Positions 34,003 through 43,721 of a DNA stretch of 64,000 bases are shown piece by piece. The translations under genes were made by a program, and so were the position numbers. The DNA is from Halioglobus japonicus (GTDB lineage Bacteria > Pseudomonadota > Gammaproteobacteria > Pseudomonadales > Halieaceae): positions 2,914,001 to 2,978,000 of the forward strand of contig NZ_CP019450.1 in NCBI RefSeq assembly GCF_001983995.1. Direction: 5' to 3'. Every line of letters begins with the position of its first letter. Position 1 is the stretch's first letter. The notes below the pieces were generated by a model. That model searched no databases. It worked only from the letters and a program-made list of their open reading frames with translations, and was not told where the DNA came from.

Positions 34003-35883
34003 TTGCGCTAAACCAGATCGGCGAGGACCAGGCCCGTTCCTGAATAACGGGCCGATGCTCCGGCGCACAACACCCTTCAAACCCATCGGCAATGGTCGCA
34101 GGGTCGTCACATCTGACACCGGCGGCCACGCACTGACGCTGGCTCCAGCGACAGCTGGGATTTTCAAGAACACGCGTGTAGTAAAAGGCCGATTCCCCGG
34201 GCTTGAACTCAGGGTCGCGCCATACGCTGCAAAGTTCGGCGAACCCCTCACCACTGCGCGCACAGTTAGCGGGATTGACCGTCGCACCATTGTCTGCCGA
34301 TCCGGCTACATCGAAGACCTTTTCCCGGGCATTACCGCCGACGTCCACCCAACCCTTTACCACCTGAATACGCTGTAAGGGCACACCCGGGGAATCCGGG
34401 GTGCCGGGGTCCTGACTGGCCGCAATCAGAAAAACCGGCGGCGTCTCACTTGCGGCCCACTCGCCACCCATCGGCACGCCATTGGCGTACGCTATGGCAA
34501 TGCGATCCGCCTGGTCACACAAATTGTCGGGATAGTCGCCGGCAAACATGCGACTGGTAATACGCGGACCGGAGGTGGCATAGGTTTCCCGGGCGCGCAT
34601 GCCATTAAACAAGGCATCTCGCGAATTTTCTTCGGCCCAGACGACGGCCAGACCACCAGGGTTGTATTCAAGCTTGTCGGGCAGCCCGGGCGGTATAGCC
34701 TCGCCCGCGGGCACTCCGGCGCCACCGTGACCGAGGAAACGATCCTCTTCGGCGGCTCCGGGAGCCCCAAGGTGGGTATCTGTGCTGGCGATAACACCAA
34801 ACTGATAAGGGTTTACCCCGAGCTCCTGCTCCAACTTCAGACCATCGACGAGCACCTGCCTGACGAACCCGGTGTCAGGCAGCGGCGGCTTGTTGAGGCC
34901 TGCGATGTTGTCGTTGGGCTGTTGTTCGAAGGCACACAACTCATCGCTCGCCCCTGGGCCGTAGTAGCACTCAGAGGCGCCCTTGTGCTGCATGATCTCC
35001 ACCAGCGGTTCAAACCGCATGCGCCGGGCAGCGTATTCAGGCGTCATTAAACCCCCACCGTCAAGCTGCGCCGGGAACATGTAGCCCGCACTCAGATTGG
35101 AGTTGTGGGGAATGACCAACGCATCACAGGTACCCGAGCTCAGGCATTTCTCATGCAATCCCTGCCACAACAGTTCAGGGGCGGGAGTATCGATAAAGCT
35201 CAGGGGAAGATCCGGGACATCGGCATTGCGAAATACCACATTGCGATGCAGATTACCGCCGCTGGCGCCCTCCATCGCTGTCCACTCGTAGCCCACAAAA
35301 CTGGTGAATTCGCACTGCGCCGAACGATCGTAATGCTGCTCCGCCGCATGCTGCATTTCGCCCCAGGGGATGCGCGACGCCTCCAGACACACTTGATCGT
35401 CATCGCCACACAGGCCCAGATGCGCCTGCTGCATAGTGGCCACGAAGTTAAACAGGTAATAGGCAACCCGCGGCAGATTGCGATACACCACGCACTGCCA
35501 GCTGCCATATCCCTCCGCGTCCGGTGTATTACACATATACACCTCGCCAATCAGTTCGGCGTGATCAGAGACCATGGCGAAATCCAGTGGACGTCGCAGC
35601 TGCAGGCTGCGCATGCCTTCCCCACTATCGCTCCAGGGCTGGATAGGCAGTTTCTCGCCACGTGCGAATGCGTAAGCCTGGGCGGGGTTGTCTGAGTACC
35701 CTGGGTGCTTGCATCGAGGGAATATCGGGTGTGGACATGCAGATCGCCAAACCACGGCTGCTTGAGCGGGTCGCGATTGGCGCAGGCCTCACGTTGCTCT
35801 GAATAGCCCTGCTCTGCCGTCAGAGCCGCCGGACATACCGAGAGTATGAGCAGTGTGATTAAAAGCTGTTTGTACCTGGCCAT
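33989..35883 (-). pseudogene. DUF3604 protein, interrupted by a one-base frameshift
   Basis: The N-terminus starts at ATG 35883 (GGAG six bases upstream) with a signal peptide (cleavage near LTA-EQ) and the PHP-like metal motif GDLHVHTRYSLDA. That frame then fails, while another frame carries NPAQAYAFARGEKLP and the rest of a DUF3604 protein to 33989. Adding one base at the CCC of 35699-35701 gives a continuous product of about 630 residues reading STQGYSDNPAQAY at the joint. It is the third same-direction single-base loss in the window. DUF3604 proteins are exported, PHP-related putative hydrolases of unknown substrate. Many Cys in the mature protein suggest disulfides. Confidence 0.85.
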
Positions 35884-35922
35884 CCATCTCTCCAACTGAC
35901 TGCAATGATGCCCTGGCCGAGC

Positions 35923-36948
35923 TTAACTCAGCGGCAGAGCCGATGTATTCTCGCGTCTCCAGATACTGGGTGAAAGTCCTTCCCAGCGTTTGAAAGCGTG
36001 GCTGAAATTCGCCGATTCCCTATAGCCCAGCAATGTCGATATCTGCTCCATCGGCAACCGGGTCTTTCCCAGATATTCAAGCGCCAGACCATAGCGTAGC
36101 TCGTCGACGATTTCACGGTAGCCGGTATTCTCATCGCGCAATCGCCGCTTGAGGGTGCGAGTAGATAAACCCAATGAATTGGCCACAACATCGATATCGG
36201 GGAACACGCCGGGCCGGGAGAGCACCTGCATACGCACACTGTCGACAAATCGTCCCTGACCACTCAGCCGCGCCATGATCAACTGGCACTGCTGCTCAAG
36301 ATGCAGGGAGGTTCCTCGATGATTGTTCAGCAGCGGTTCTTCCAGTAACGCCGCATCAAACACTAGCCGACTGTGTTGACTGGAAAAGCTGACCGGACTC
36401 TGGAACATCCGCAGATAGTTGTCGGCATTGCCGTTGCTCGCATGCGGCAACAACACATGATGCAGGTAAAAACGTTGTCCCAGTATGGCCCGAAAGGTGC
36501 GTGCAGCGGCTGCCAGGCCACGGTCGACGAAAACCCGGGTCAGATCAGGTGAGGTGTCAGGATTGCCACGCAGTTCAAACCAGGCATCGCGCCCCTGTTT
36601 GCCATAACCGAAGCTGAAGAAACTGAACGCCATGGGTCCAAAGCTCTCCGCCAACACCAGGACGCGTTCGAACGTTTCTGCAGAGAGTAAGGCGTAACCA
36701 AACAATCCGTAGCGCTCGGGAATCACCACGTCACCCAGTTCCAGACCAATGCTGGGATCGCCGCTCAAGCGGATCACATTTTCGTAAAACCGGCACTCCT
36801 GCTCTCTACTGAGCGAGTCGTCAATTCCCTCACGCAGAACGTCCGCTTCGCACAGGCCAGTTCCATCCAGACAGGCCGCTGCATCGTGGCCGCGGGCGGC
36901 CATGACCTCCAAAGCGGGCAACAACGATCTTACAGGGTGGAGTATCAC
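35923..36948 (-). CDS. AraC-family regulator (Arabinose_bd type)
   Basis: This is a 341-residue regulator starting at GTG 36948, with an N-terminal Arabinose_bd effector domain (about residues 20-210) and a C-terminal AraC domain. The first HTH is at about 250-275 (DIDVVANSLGLSTRTLKRRL) and the second contains LLGYRESANFSHAFKRWEG. It belongs to the same class as the regulator at 14044. It lies upstream of DUF3604 on the same strand and divergent from the ion-channel gene; either may be its target. Confidence 0.9.
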   Translation of the reverse strand: MILHPVRSLLPALEVMAARGHDAAACLDGTGLCEADVLREGIDDSLSREQECRFYENVIRLSGDPSIGLELGDVVIPERYGLFGYALLSAETFERVLVLAESFGPMAFSFFSFGYGKQGRDAWFELRGNPDTSPDLTRVFVDRGLAAAARTFRAILGQRFYLHHVLLPHASNGNADNYLRMFQSPVSFSSQHSRLVFDAALLEEPLLNNHRGTSLHLEQQCQLIMARLSGQGRFVDSVRMQVLSRPGVFPDIDVVANSLGLSTRTLKRRLRDENTGYREIVDELRYGLALEYLGKTRLPMEQISTLLGYRESANFSHAFKRWEGLSPSIWRRENTSALPLS

Positions 36949-37048
36949 GAACAGGGCAGCAGCAGGCTAAGCACGGCAAAAGACCGCGAAAGTGTAAACA
37001 TCCCGTGTATAAAGCACAAACCGATAGCGACACCGCAGACCAAGGGGT

Positions 37049-38305
37049 ATGATCTCGACCATGCAGAAACAGTACTCTCCTCCCCAGTTCCCCTGGCTCT
37101 CTGTCGGGGCGCTGAGCGTGTTCCTGATGGCGTTAATCGGCTTTGAATCCGGCGTCTCTGTCACCGAGCGCCCCGAGCTCAGCACCGAAGGGTTTCTGAC
37201 CAAAGCCTACTATTCTCTGAGCCTGTTTGTGGTTGGCGGCGTTGACCTGGGCACACCTCTGGGCGGCCCGCTGTTGGGCCAGGCCATGGTTTGGACGGCT
37301 TATTTCGGCGCGCCCATGCTCGCTGCATGGGGCCTGATCAGCGCCCTGCTTCGCGCACTGGCACCGCAGGCGTGGCAACTCAAGCGCCTGCGCAATCACG
37401 TCGTGGTGGTTGGCGATGGCGAACTGGCCATCAGCTACCTGAGGGTGCTTCGGGAGCACAACCGGAAAACCCCCGTAGTCGTAGTCTCCAATACTGGCTC
37501 AGAGGTTTTGCGGGACGAGTTCAAACAGAGTTTTGGTGCGGTCGTGGTCAGCGGTGACATTACCCACCAGTTTTTCCTACGCGAGCTGCGCGTGGAACGC
37601 GCGCGGCGTATTCTGCTGCTAAACGATAACAGCCTGCGCAGTTACGAGGCTGCCAGCGTCTTGCTGAACCTGGTACCGGGCATCGCATCGAGAGTCATCA
37701 TTCACTGTTCAAGCCTGCGCTTCATGCGCTCCATGGCCAATACCCGGGTAGCCAACCATTGCCACTGCTTCAACACCTACCATCTGGCGGCTTCTGGCCT
37801 GGTTCGCGGGCAAATGCTCGAGCACTTCCACGAGACACGCCCCAAAGACGTTGTCATCCTCGCGGGCTTTGGGCGCTTTGGCCAGACCGTGCTCGAGGAA
37901 ATGCAAAACTCTGCCTCGGGGGAACTGGATACCGTACTTATCATCGACAAGGACGCCCGCCGCCGCGTTCTGGTGGCAGACGAACAGATGAAATTCAGCG
38001 GCGACTATCGACGTGAGTTGTTTGAAGGCGACATTGCCCACCCGGAGGTCTGGGAGCAGGTGCGCAATACCGTCAGCGTCGACGGCGACAATACCGTATT
38101 CGTACTCGGCACCGGCCGCGAGGAAGAGAACCTGCGCACAGCGCTGTGGCTGCGCCGAAAATACCCGCAGTCCATGGTCATTGCACGCTCCAGCAAGGAA
38201 TCCCTGTTCGCCACTGAAGTGGGCCGGGAGCACAATATCATCAGCATCAGTATTGCCCAGTTACTGGAAGACAATATTCCGCGCGACTGGATCGAGATGC
38301 GCTGA
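37049..38305 (+). CDS. TrkA-N (RCK)-type ion-channel protein
   Basis: This is a 418-residue protein with two membrane helices (about 17-35 and 72-100) around a pore-like loop, then two NAD-binding RCK domains (about 112-240 and 260-405; the second has ILAGFGRFGQ). The loop reads VVGGVDLGTP where K+ channels have TVGYGD, so the filter is not canonical. In the first RCK the glycine motif is degenerate (VVGDGELA). The fold and order match single-pore RCK potassium channels. Ion choice is uncertain. The start may be ATG 37049 or ATG 37061. Confidence 0.82.
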   Translation: MISTMQKQYSPPQFPWLSVGALSVFLMALIGFESGVSVTERPELSTEGFLTKAYYSLSLFVVGGVDLGTPLGGPLLGQAMVWTAYFGAPMLAAWGLISALLRALAPQAWQLKRLRNHVVVVGDGELAISYLRVLREHNRKTPVVVVSNTGSEVLRDEFKQSFGAVVVSGDITHQFFLRELRVERARRILLLNDNSLRSYEAASVLLNLVPGIASRVIIHCSSLRFMRSMANTRVANHCHCFNTYHLAASGLVRGQMLEHFHETRPKDVVILAGFGRFGQTVLEEMQNSASGELDTVLIIDKDARRRVLVADEQMKFSGDYRRELFEGDIAHPEVWEQVRNTVSVDGDNTVFVLGTGREEENLRTALWLRRKYPQSMVIARSSKESLFATEVGREHNIISISIAQLLEDNIPRDWIEMR

Positions 38306-38373
38306 TCAGCGCGTTTGTGCCCGACCGGTAAAATCGTCATACTCTGCCCCCAGGAACACTGGAGACCTGCCCC

Positions 38374-39063
38374 TTGATTCGCCTCGCCACCCTCATCGTA
38401 CTCGCCGCAACTCTTGCCGCCTGCAGCTCGGAAATCGAGGACGCCAAAAAAGCCCTGGCGGACAGCATCGTCATCAAGACAGACATGTCTGTCAGTGACC
38501 TGAGAGCCTATCCCGGCGATGTTGTGTGCGGCAAATTTACCGCCTACGTCTCCTACCATGAACCCCGTATGGAGGATGCACCCTTCATCTACAGAAACGG
38601 GCAAATCGATCGCACTCCCCGACCGAGTGACTGGAAGATCTTCTGCAATGAGGATTCAGCGACCTCGCTGACCGCCATGACCGGCTTTGGCCCACTGACC
38701 AACGACAGCGCCGAGTGGCTGGCGATAATTCGCGACTTTGGAAAGATCACGGCTGCTCTTGAAGCCTACTACGCAGATAATCACTTCTACCCTTATAACG
38801 AACAGGGTCTGGCGGCACTGATGGAGAAGCCTGAAAGTAAAATGCCCATGCCGAACTACCCCGAAGCAGGCTATTTATCTGCTATGCCAAACGATCCTTG
38901 GGGGCGGCCATACCTGTATAAGGCTGTCCAATGGGGTCGCAACAAGGGCAAAGTCGAACTGCTATCACTGGGCCGCGACGGCACCCCCGGTGGCGAGGGT
39001 CTGGACGCCGATGTCAGTTCAGAGTACCTCAGCTACTTCAACCACATTATAGCCACGCTCTAA
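38374..39063 (+). CDS. Lipoprotein with a GspG-type pseudopilin domain
   Basis: The start is TTG 38374 with GGAG upstream, 229 residues. It has a type II signal peptide with lipobox LAAC (Cys17). After about 100 residues of unique sequence comes the globular part of a type II secretion major pseudopilin: YPEAGYLSAMPNDPWGRPYLY and LLSLGRDGTPGGEG, the Ca-binding region of GspG. The prepilin N-terminal helix (GFTLIE) is absent, so this cannot assemble as a pseudopilin. No other secretion genes are near. It follows the channel gene on the same strand. Function unknown. Confidence 0.82.
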   Translation: MIRLATLIVLAATLAACSSEIEDAKKALADSIVIKTDMSVSDLRAYPGDVVCGKFTAYVSYHEPRMEDAPFIYRNGQIDRTPRPSDWKIFCNEDSATSLTAMTGFGPLTNDSAEWLAIIRDFGKITAALEAYYADNHFYPYNEQGLAALMEKPESKMPMPNYPEAGYLSAMPNDPWGRPYLYKAVQWGRNKGKVELLSLGRDGTPGGEGLDADVSSEYLSYFNHIIATL

Positions 39064-39068
39064 CACCG

Positions 39069-42000
39069 CTACCGGGTCAGAGCGAGCACCAGCGCGCGCA
39101 ACCGGGCAGCATTCACTGGTTTGGGCAGGAACCGGAATCCAGCCGCCTTGGCCCGATCGCGAATAACATCGCTGTCGTCAGCGCTGATAATGATGCAGGG
39201 CAGCGCTTTGCCGAGCAGTTTACGGCCCTCGATCACGGCATTCAGCCCTGTGTCGCCCTCATCCAGATGATAGTCGGCCAATACAATATCCGGCGTCGGG
39301 CGTTCACCGATACGTCGCAGCAGCGCCTCTCGACCAGCCGCAGTCGAGACCACCGCACCCATGGTGCTTAATAGTTCCTGCATACCCTCGAGAATCAGCG
39401 GATCATTATCCACGCACACGATCTCCAGACCCTGCAGGTCGGCGCCCAGTGACGACTGTTGCTCTCGTGTATCCTGCTGCTGAGGCTGGCCAAACGTCAC
39501 CCCAATGGCGAAGCAACTGCCCCGCCCTGGCGCGGAGCGCAGCTTGAGATGGTGGCCAAGCAGTTCAGCGTACCGGGCGACAATCGCCAGCCCAAGGCCC
39601 AGCCCCTCTTCGCCCTGGTGACGATGGCGCTCCAAACGCTGAAACTCCTGGAACACCAGCAGTTGATCCTGCTCTGCAATGCCGGGGCCGGTATCAAGCA
39701 CCTGTAGTTCAGCGCCATCGCGCCGGCGCCGCAGACCAACCACAATCCGGCCACTGTCAGTGTATTTCACTGCGTTGGATATCAGGTTTTGCAAGATGCG
39801 TGTGAGCAACGCCTGATCTGTATAAAGCCAGGCGGAACTGTCCACCACGCTCAGCTCAAGCCCGCTCGACTGGGCAACAGGAATGAATTCGCGACTCAGT
39901 GAGTCGAGAATCGCACTAATCGGGAAGTGACTGCGGCGAGGCATTTGCTTGCCCGAGTCCAACCGGGAAATTTCGCGCAGCTCTGCAATGAGTTCCTCGG
40001 CTCGTTGCAGTGAACTGTCAATCTGGTCGACTACGCGGCGGGTTTCGCCGTCACCATCCCCGCTCAGCCGCGGTTTGAGCGCTGCAGTGAACAGACGTGC
40101 AGCGTTAATCGGTTGCAGCAGATCATGGCTGGTCGCCGACATAAATCGCGTACGGCTCTGATGGGCATCCCGAAGGCGGGACTCGACCTGAGCGCGAAGC
40201 CTATTCTCCTGGCGCAACTTGGCATTGGTTTCGCTCAATGTCTGCGACCCACTGGCTACCTTCTGCTCGAGCTCCAACTTGGCGTCTTCCAACTGCGCCA
40301 CCACATCGCGATAATCGGTAATATCGATGTAGGTGGTCACGAAACCGCCGTGAGGCAAGGGGTTGCCACGGATATCAATCACCGTACCGTCAGGCAGGGT
40401 CCGCTCCAGGCGATGTGAATTGCCCTCGCGCAGCCAGGCCAGGCGCTTATCGATCTCCTCTTCGACCAGACGACCGCCCGTATCGAGTATGCCCCGCTCA
40501 GCATTGAAGCGATAAACGCGCTCTATCGGGCAACCCACATACAGAAAGCGCTGTGGGTAGTGGAACATTTCTTCGTAGCGTTTGTTCCAGGCCACAAGGC
40601 GCAGCTCCTTGTCGACCACCGACACCCCCTGGATCAGGCTCTCTACTGTCGTTTGCAATAACTCGCGATTAAACGTATTGAGTCGGCTGGCATCCGTCAC
40701 CATGCCGGCCAGATCGGTGTATTCCAGTTGCTGGCTGCGCTCCAGTTGCTCCATGGCCTGATGCGCAGAAGTCGAGCCAATAATGCGCGCCAGCACCGCT
40801 TCCACCTGAGTGACCACGAAAATGGGCGCCCGGTCACCGGGCAGCAGACGCTGTTCATAGCTGTCTTCAAAACGCAGCCACATGGCCCGCGACTCAGCCT
40901 CATCCAGAAAAGGCGGCAGCAATGCCTGTAACTGGCTTACGCGGATCAGGCTGAGTTCGAAATCCCGGTCGCTCTCTGACGGCGATGCCTGTTGATCTTC
41001 CGTGAACAGCCGCGCCTGGCGAATATCTGCCTGAGAAGGCTTGAATGCCAGTGAGAGAACCACCAGGGCCACAAGATTGACCGTCAAGCTCCACCCCGTG
41101 GCATAGGCCAATCGATTCTCACCGCTGATGCCAAACAGATTCATGGGTCGCAACCAGTTCTGACCGAACAGGCCCTGGGTCAACAAAGTGGCATCGACAT
41201 TCAGCACCACTGGCAACACACAGCAGTAAAACCAGAGTCCCAATCCGCACAGCAAGCCGACGACAACCCCGATACCGTGAGCGCGCCGCCAGTACAATCC
41301 CGCCAGCAGCCCAGGCGCCAATTGGGCGGCGGCAAGAAACGAGATAAAACCGATCTGGGTCAGCCACGGAATATTCATTATCTGCCGGGTCACGAGCCAG
41401 GCCGCCAGCAGTATGCCGGCAATGGTCAGCTGGCGGCTACGCCGCAGGCTGTCGCCCAGGTTGAGCACTGCTGCTGCCGACGCAGCATTGGCCCGCATGA
41501 TCATGGGCGCGACGATCTCATTGGTAATCATGATGGCGAGGCTGACCGTGGCGACAATGACCATGCCCGTGGCCGCAGAGATACCACCGATAAAGGCCGC
41601 TACGGTCACCCAGCGCGCTTCGAGCGAAATAGGCAGTAGCTGGACATAAGTATCGGGACTAATCGTGTCAGACATTGTGTAGACATGAGCGCCTGCCAGA
41701 CTGATAGGGACAACCAGCAACATGAATAACGCCAGGTACGCCGGAAATAGCCAGCGCGCCACCCCGGTGCGTGTGCCCTGCCCGGCCTCTACCACCATGA
41801 CATGAAATTGTCGGGGGAGACACAATATGGCCAAGGCACTGATCAGAGTCCGCGCCAGGAAATCGGCCGTAATCGAAAACTCACCCAACGCCTGAGAACC
41901 CTGCGTGACACGGAGGTCCGCGGGCAGCCGGCCTAGATAGGCCAGCGCGAGAATGGCCACGGCGACAAATGCCAACAACTTGACGATGGACTCAACCGCC

Positions 42001-42596
42001 ACGGCCGCCATCATACCTTGATGCCGTTCGCGGCCATCGAGCCGCCGGGTGCCAAATAGAATAGTGAACACCGCCAGGACAATCGCCACCAGCAAGGCAG
42101 TATCGCCGTCGTACTCACCCATACCCTCAAGATTGCCGCCCACAATTGACCAGGCCTGTGCAAGCGCCTTGAACTGCAGCGCGATGTAAGGCAGTACCGC
42201 CGTGGTGGCCACCAGAGTGACCAGTACCGCCAGCGCCTGACGTTTACCGTACCTGGCGCCAATGTAGTCGGCTATCGAGGTAACCCGGTGGCGTTCGCCC
42301 ACAGCGAGCAAGCGTTGAATAATCGGCCAGCCAAGAACAAACAGCGCAATGGGCCCCAGGTAAATCGGAGCATGCCCCCAGGCAGTTGCCGTTGCACTGC
42401 CCACCGCTCCATAAAAAGTCCAGGAACTGCAATACACCGCCAGCGATAGGGCGTATATCAAACCCCGTACGCCGGGCCGCGCCAGCCAGCTATCCGGGGC
42501 ACCCTCGTCCACCTGTCGATCCGCCCACCAGGCCACTGCAAACAGTACACAGATATAGAGGAGTGCCAGACTCAGCAAATTGGTGGCAGTTACCAT
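39069..42596 (-). CDS. SSF-type hybrid sensor histidine kinase
   Basis: This is a 1175-residue sensor of the CbrA/CrbS/NahK kind. An N-terminal sodium:solute symporter domain has about 13 membrane helices (residues 1-~510). A PAS_7 domain follows (about 640-760, SLIQGVSVVDKELRLVAW), then a coiled coil, HisKA (phospho-His near residue 822 in SATSHDLLQPINAARLF), a HATPase domain (about 920-1030) and a C-terminal receiver with phospho-Asp near 1107 (LADYHLDEG). It senses or transports a solute and signals by phosphorelay. No partner response regulator is adjacent, so the target must be elsewhere. Convergent with the GspG-domain lipoprotein. Confidence 0.93.
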   Translation of the reverse strand: MVTATNLLSLALLYICVLFAVAWWADRQVDEGAPDSWLARPGVRGLIYALSLAVYCSSWTFYGAVGSATATAWGHAPIYLGPIALFVLGWPIIQRLLAVGERHRVTSIADYIGARYGKRQALAVLVTLVATTAVLPYIALQFKALAQAWSIVGGNLEGMGEYDGDTALLVAIVLAVFTILFGTRRLDGRERHQGMMAAVAVESIVKLLAFVAVAILALAYLGRLPADLRVTQGSQALGEFSITADFLARTLISALAILCLPRQFHVMVVEAGQGTRTGVARWLFPAYLALFMLLVVPISLAGAHVYTMSDTISPDTYVQLLPISLEARWVTVAAFIGGISAATGMVIVATVSLAIMITNEIVAPMIMRANAASAAAVLNLGDSLRRSRQLTIAGILLAAWLVTRQIMNIPWLTQIGFISFLAAAQLAPGLLAGLYWRRAHGIGVVVGLLCGLGLWFYCCVLPVVLNVDATLLTQGLFGQNWLRPMNLFGISGENRLAYATGWSLTVNLVALVVLSLAFKPSQADIRQARLFTEDQQASPSESDRDFELSLIRVSQLQALLPPFLDEAESRAMWLRFEDSYEQRLLPGDRAPIFVVTQVEAVLARIIGSTSAHQAMEQLERSQQLEYTDLAGMVTDASRLNTFNRELLQTTVESLIQGVSVVDKELRLVAWNKRYEEMFHYPQRFLYVGCPIERVYRFNAERGILDTGGRLVEEEIDKRLAWLREGNSHRLERTLPDGTVIDIRGNPLPHGGFVTTYIDITDYRDVVAQLEDAKLELEQKVASGSQTLSETNAKLRQENRLRAQVESRLRDAHQSRTRFMSATSHDLLQPINAARLFTAALKPRLSGDGDGETRRVVDQIDSSLQRAEELIAELREISRLDSGKQMPRRSHFPISAILDSLSREFIPVAQSSGLELSVVDSSAWLYTDQALLTRILQNLISNAVKYTDSGRIVVGLRRRRDGAELQVLDTGPGIAEQDQLLVFQEFQRLERHRHQGEEGLGLGLAIVARYAELLGHHLKLRSAPGRGSCFAIGVTFGQPQQQDTREQQSSLGADLQGLEIVCVDNDPLILEGMQELLSTMGAVVSTAAGREALLRRIGERPTPDIVLADYHLDEGDTGLNAVIEGRKLLGKALPCIIISADDSDVIRDRAKAAGFRFLPKPVNAARLRALVLALTR

Positions 42597-42689
42597 CGGC
42601 GACTCAGGGAGTTGATTTGTCCAGCGAGCATACCACGCGAACAGGGGCTACTATAGTAAGCAAGCAGTGCCAAACCGTGAGCATATAAC

Positions 42690-43721
42690 GTGACATTGAA
42701 ACCACTCTTTTGCATCCTGAGTTTAGTCTTGTACCTGTGTGCATTTGAAGCCCATGCACATCGCAAGACCGACATTATTCATTTCTACAATGGCGACAAG
42801 CTCACCGGGGAAATCGTGTCCCTCATGGGCGGCATCCTCAAGGTGAGCACCGATGCCATGGGCACCGTACAAATTGAGTGGCCTGAAATCGCGCGTATGG
42901 AAAGCGAGTACCATTACGAGGTTAGAGTCACCAATGGCGACCGTATCTATGGTTCTTTCTCCGATAAAGCGCGCCCCGGGCAGGTACTGGTCACAGACGT
43001 TTTCGCCCGCCACCAACTTGAGTCCCTGGCGATCGTTGAAATACGCCCGATCGAGGATAGCTGGGTCGATCGCCTCAACATCCACCTGTCGGGCACCTAT
43101 GGCTATACCCGGGCCAGTGGTGTTACCCAACTGGCGTTTAACACCGAGATCAGCTACGAAAACGAACGCTCCAGAAACACCCTAACAGGACAGGTTGATA
43201 TTTCCGACACGAACGAAGGAAGCACCTCAAGCAAACGACTAAATTTTCAAAGGGCGGTGTGGCCGGGCAACCGTTCGGACCAATTCCGAACTGGCTTCGT
43301 CAACTACGAAGATAACGATGAGCTCGAACTTGATTACCGGGTAGCGGTAGGTGGTGGTACCGGTCGTTACTTTATCGATACCAATCGGTCACGCCTCACC
43401 GGCGCAGGCGGCTTGCAGGTAATTACGGAGAAGGGGTTCAGTGATGGATCTAATGAAGATATCGAGGGGTTTCTTAACGTCAGCTATTCCACATGGAAGT
43501 TCTCCACGCCGGAACTTCACGTCGATCTGAATTTCACCCTTTATCCCAGCCTGACAGATGCGGGGCGCTTACGAAGCTACAGCAACGCACGCATTAGCTG
43601 GGAAATTATTGAAGACCTTAGCTGGGACATCACGGCGTGGGCAACCAGCGACAACAACGTGGAAGATAACGTCAGCTACTGGGACTACTCCATCACCACC
43701 GGCATAGGCTGGGATTTCTAA
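42690..43721 (+). CDS. DUF481 outer-membrane protein
   Basis: This is a 343-residue exported protein starting at GTG 42690, with a signal peptide (LFCILSLVLYLCAFEAHA, residues ~6-23). A small N-terminal beta domain (YNGDKLTGEIVSLMGGILKVSTDAMGTVQIEW) precedes a DUF481 beta-barrel (about 110-343) that ends in an aromatic barrel signature (TGIGWDF). DUF481 proteins are found in the outer membrane of many proteobacteria; the function is unknown. The stop directly abuts that of the convergent MscS gene. Confidence 0.88.
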   Translation: MTLKPLFCILSLVLYLCAFEAHAHRKTDIIHFYNGDKLTGEIVSLMGGILKVSTDAMGTVQIEWPEIARMESEYHYEVRVTNGDRIYGSFSDKARPGQVLVTDVFARHQLESLAIVEIRPIEDSWVDRLNIHLSGTYGYTRASGVTQLAFNTEISYENERSRNTLTGQVDISDTNEGSTSSKRLNFQRAVWPGNRSDQFRTGFVNYEDNDELELDYRVAVGGGTGRYFIDTNRSRLTGAGGLQVITEKGFSDGSNEDIEGFLNVSYSTWKFSTPELHVDLNFTLYPSLTDAGRLRSYSNARISWEIIEDLSWDITAWATSDNNVEDNVSYWDYSITTGIGWDF

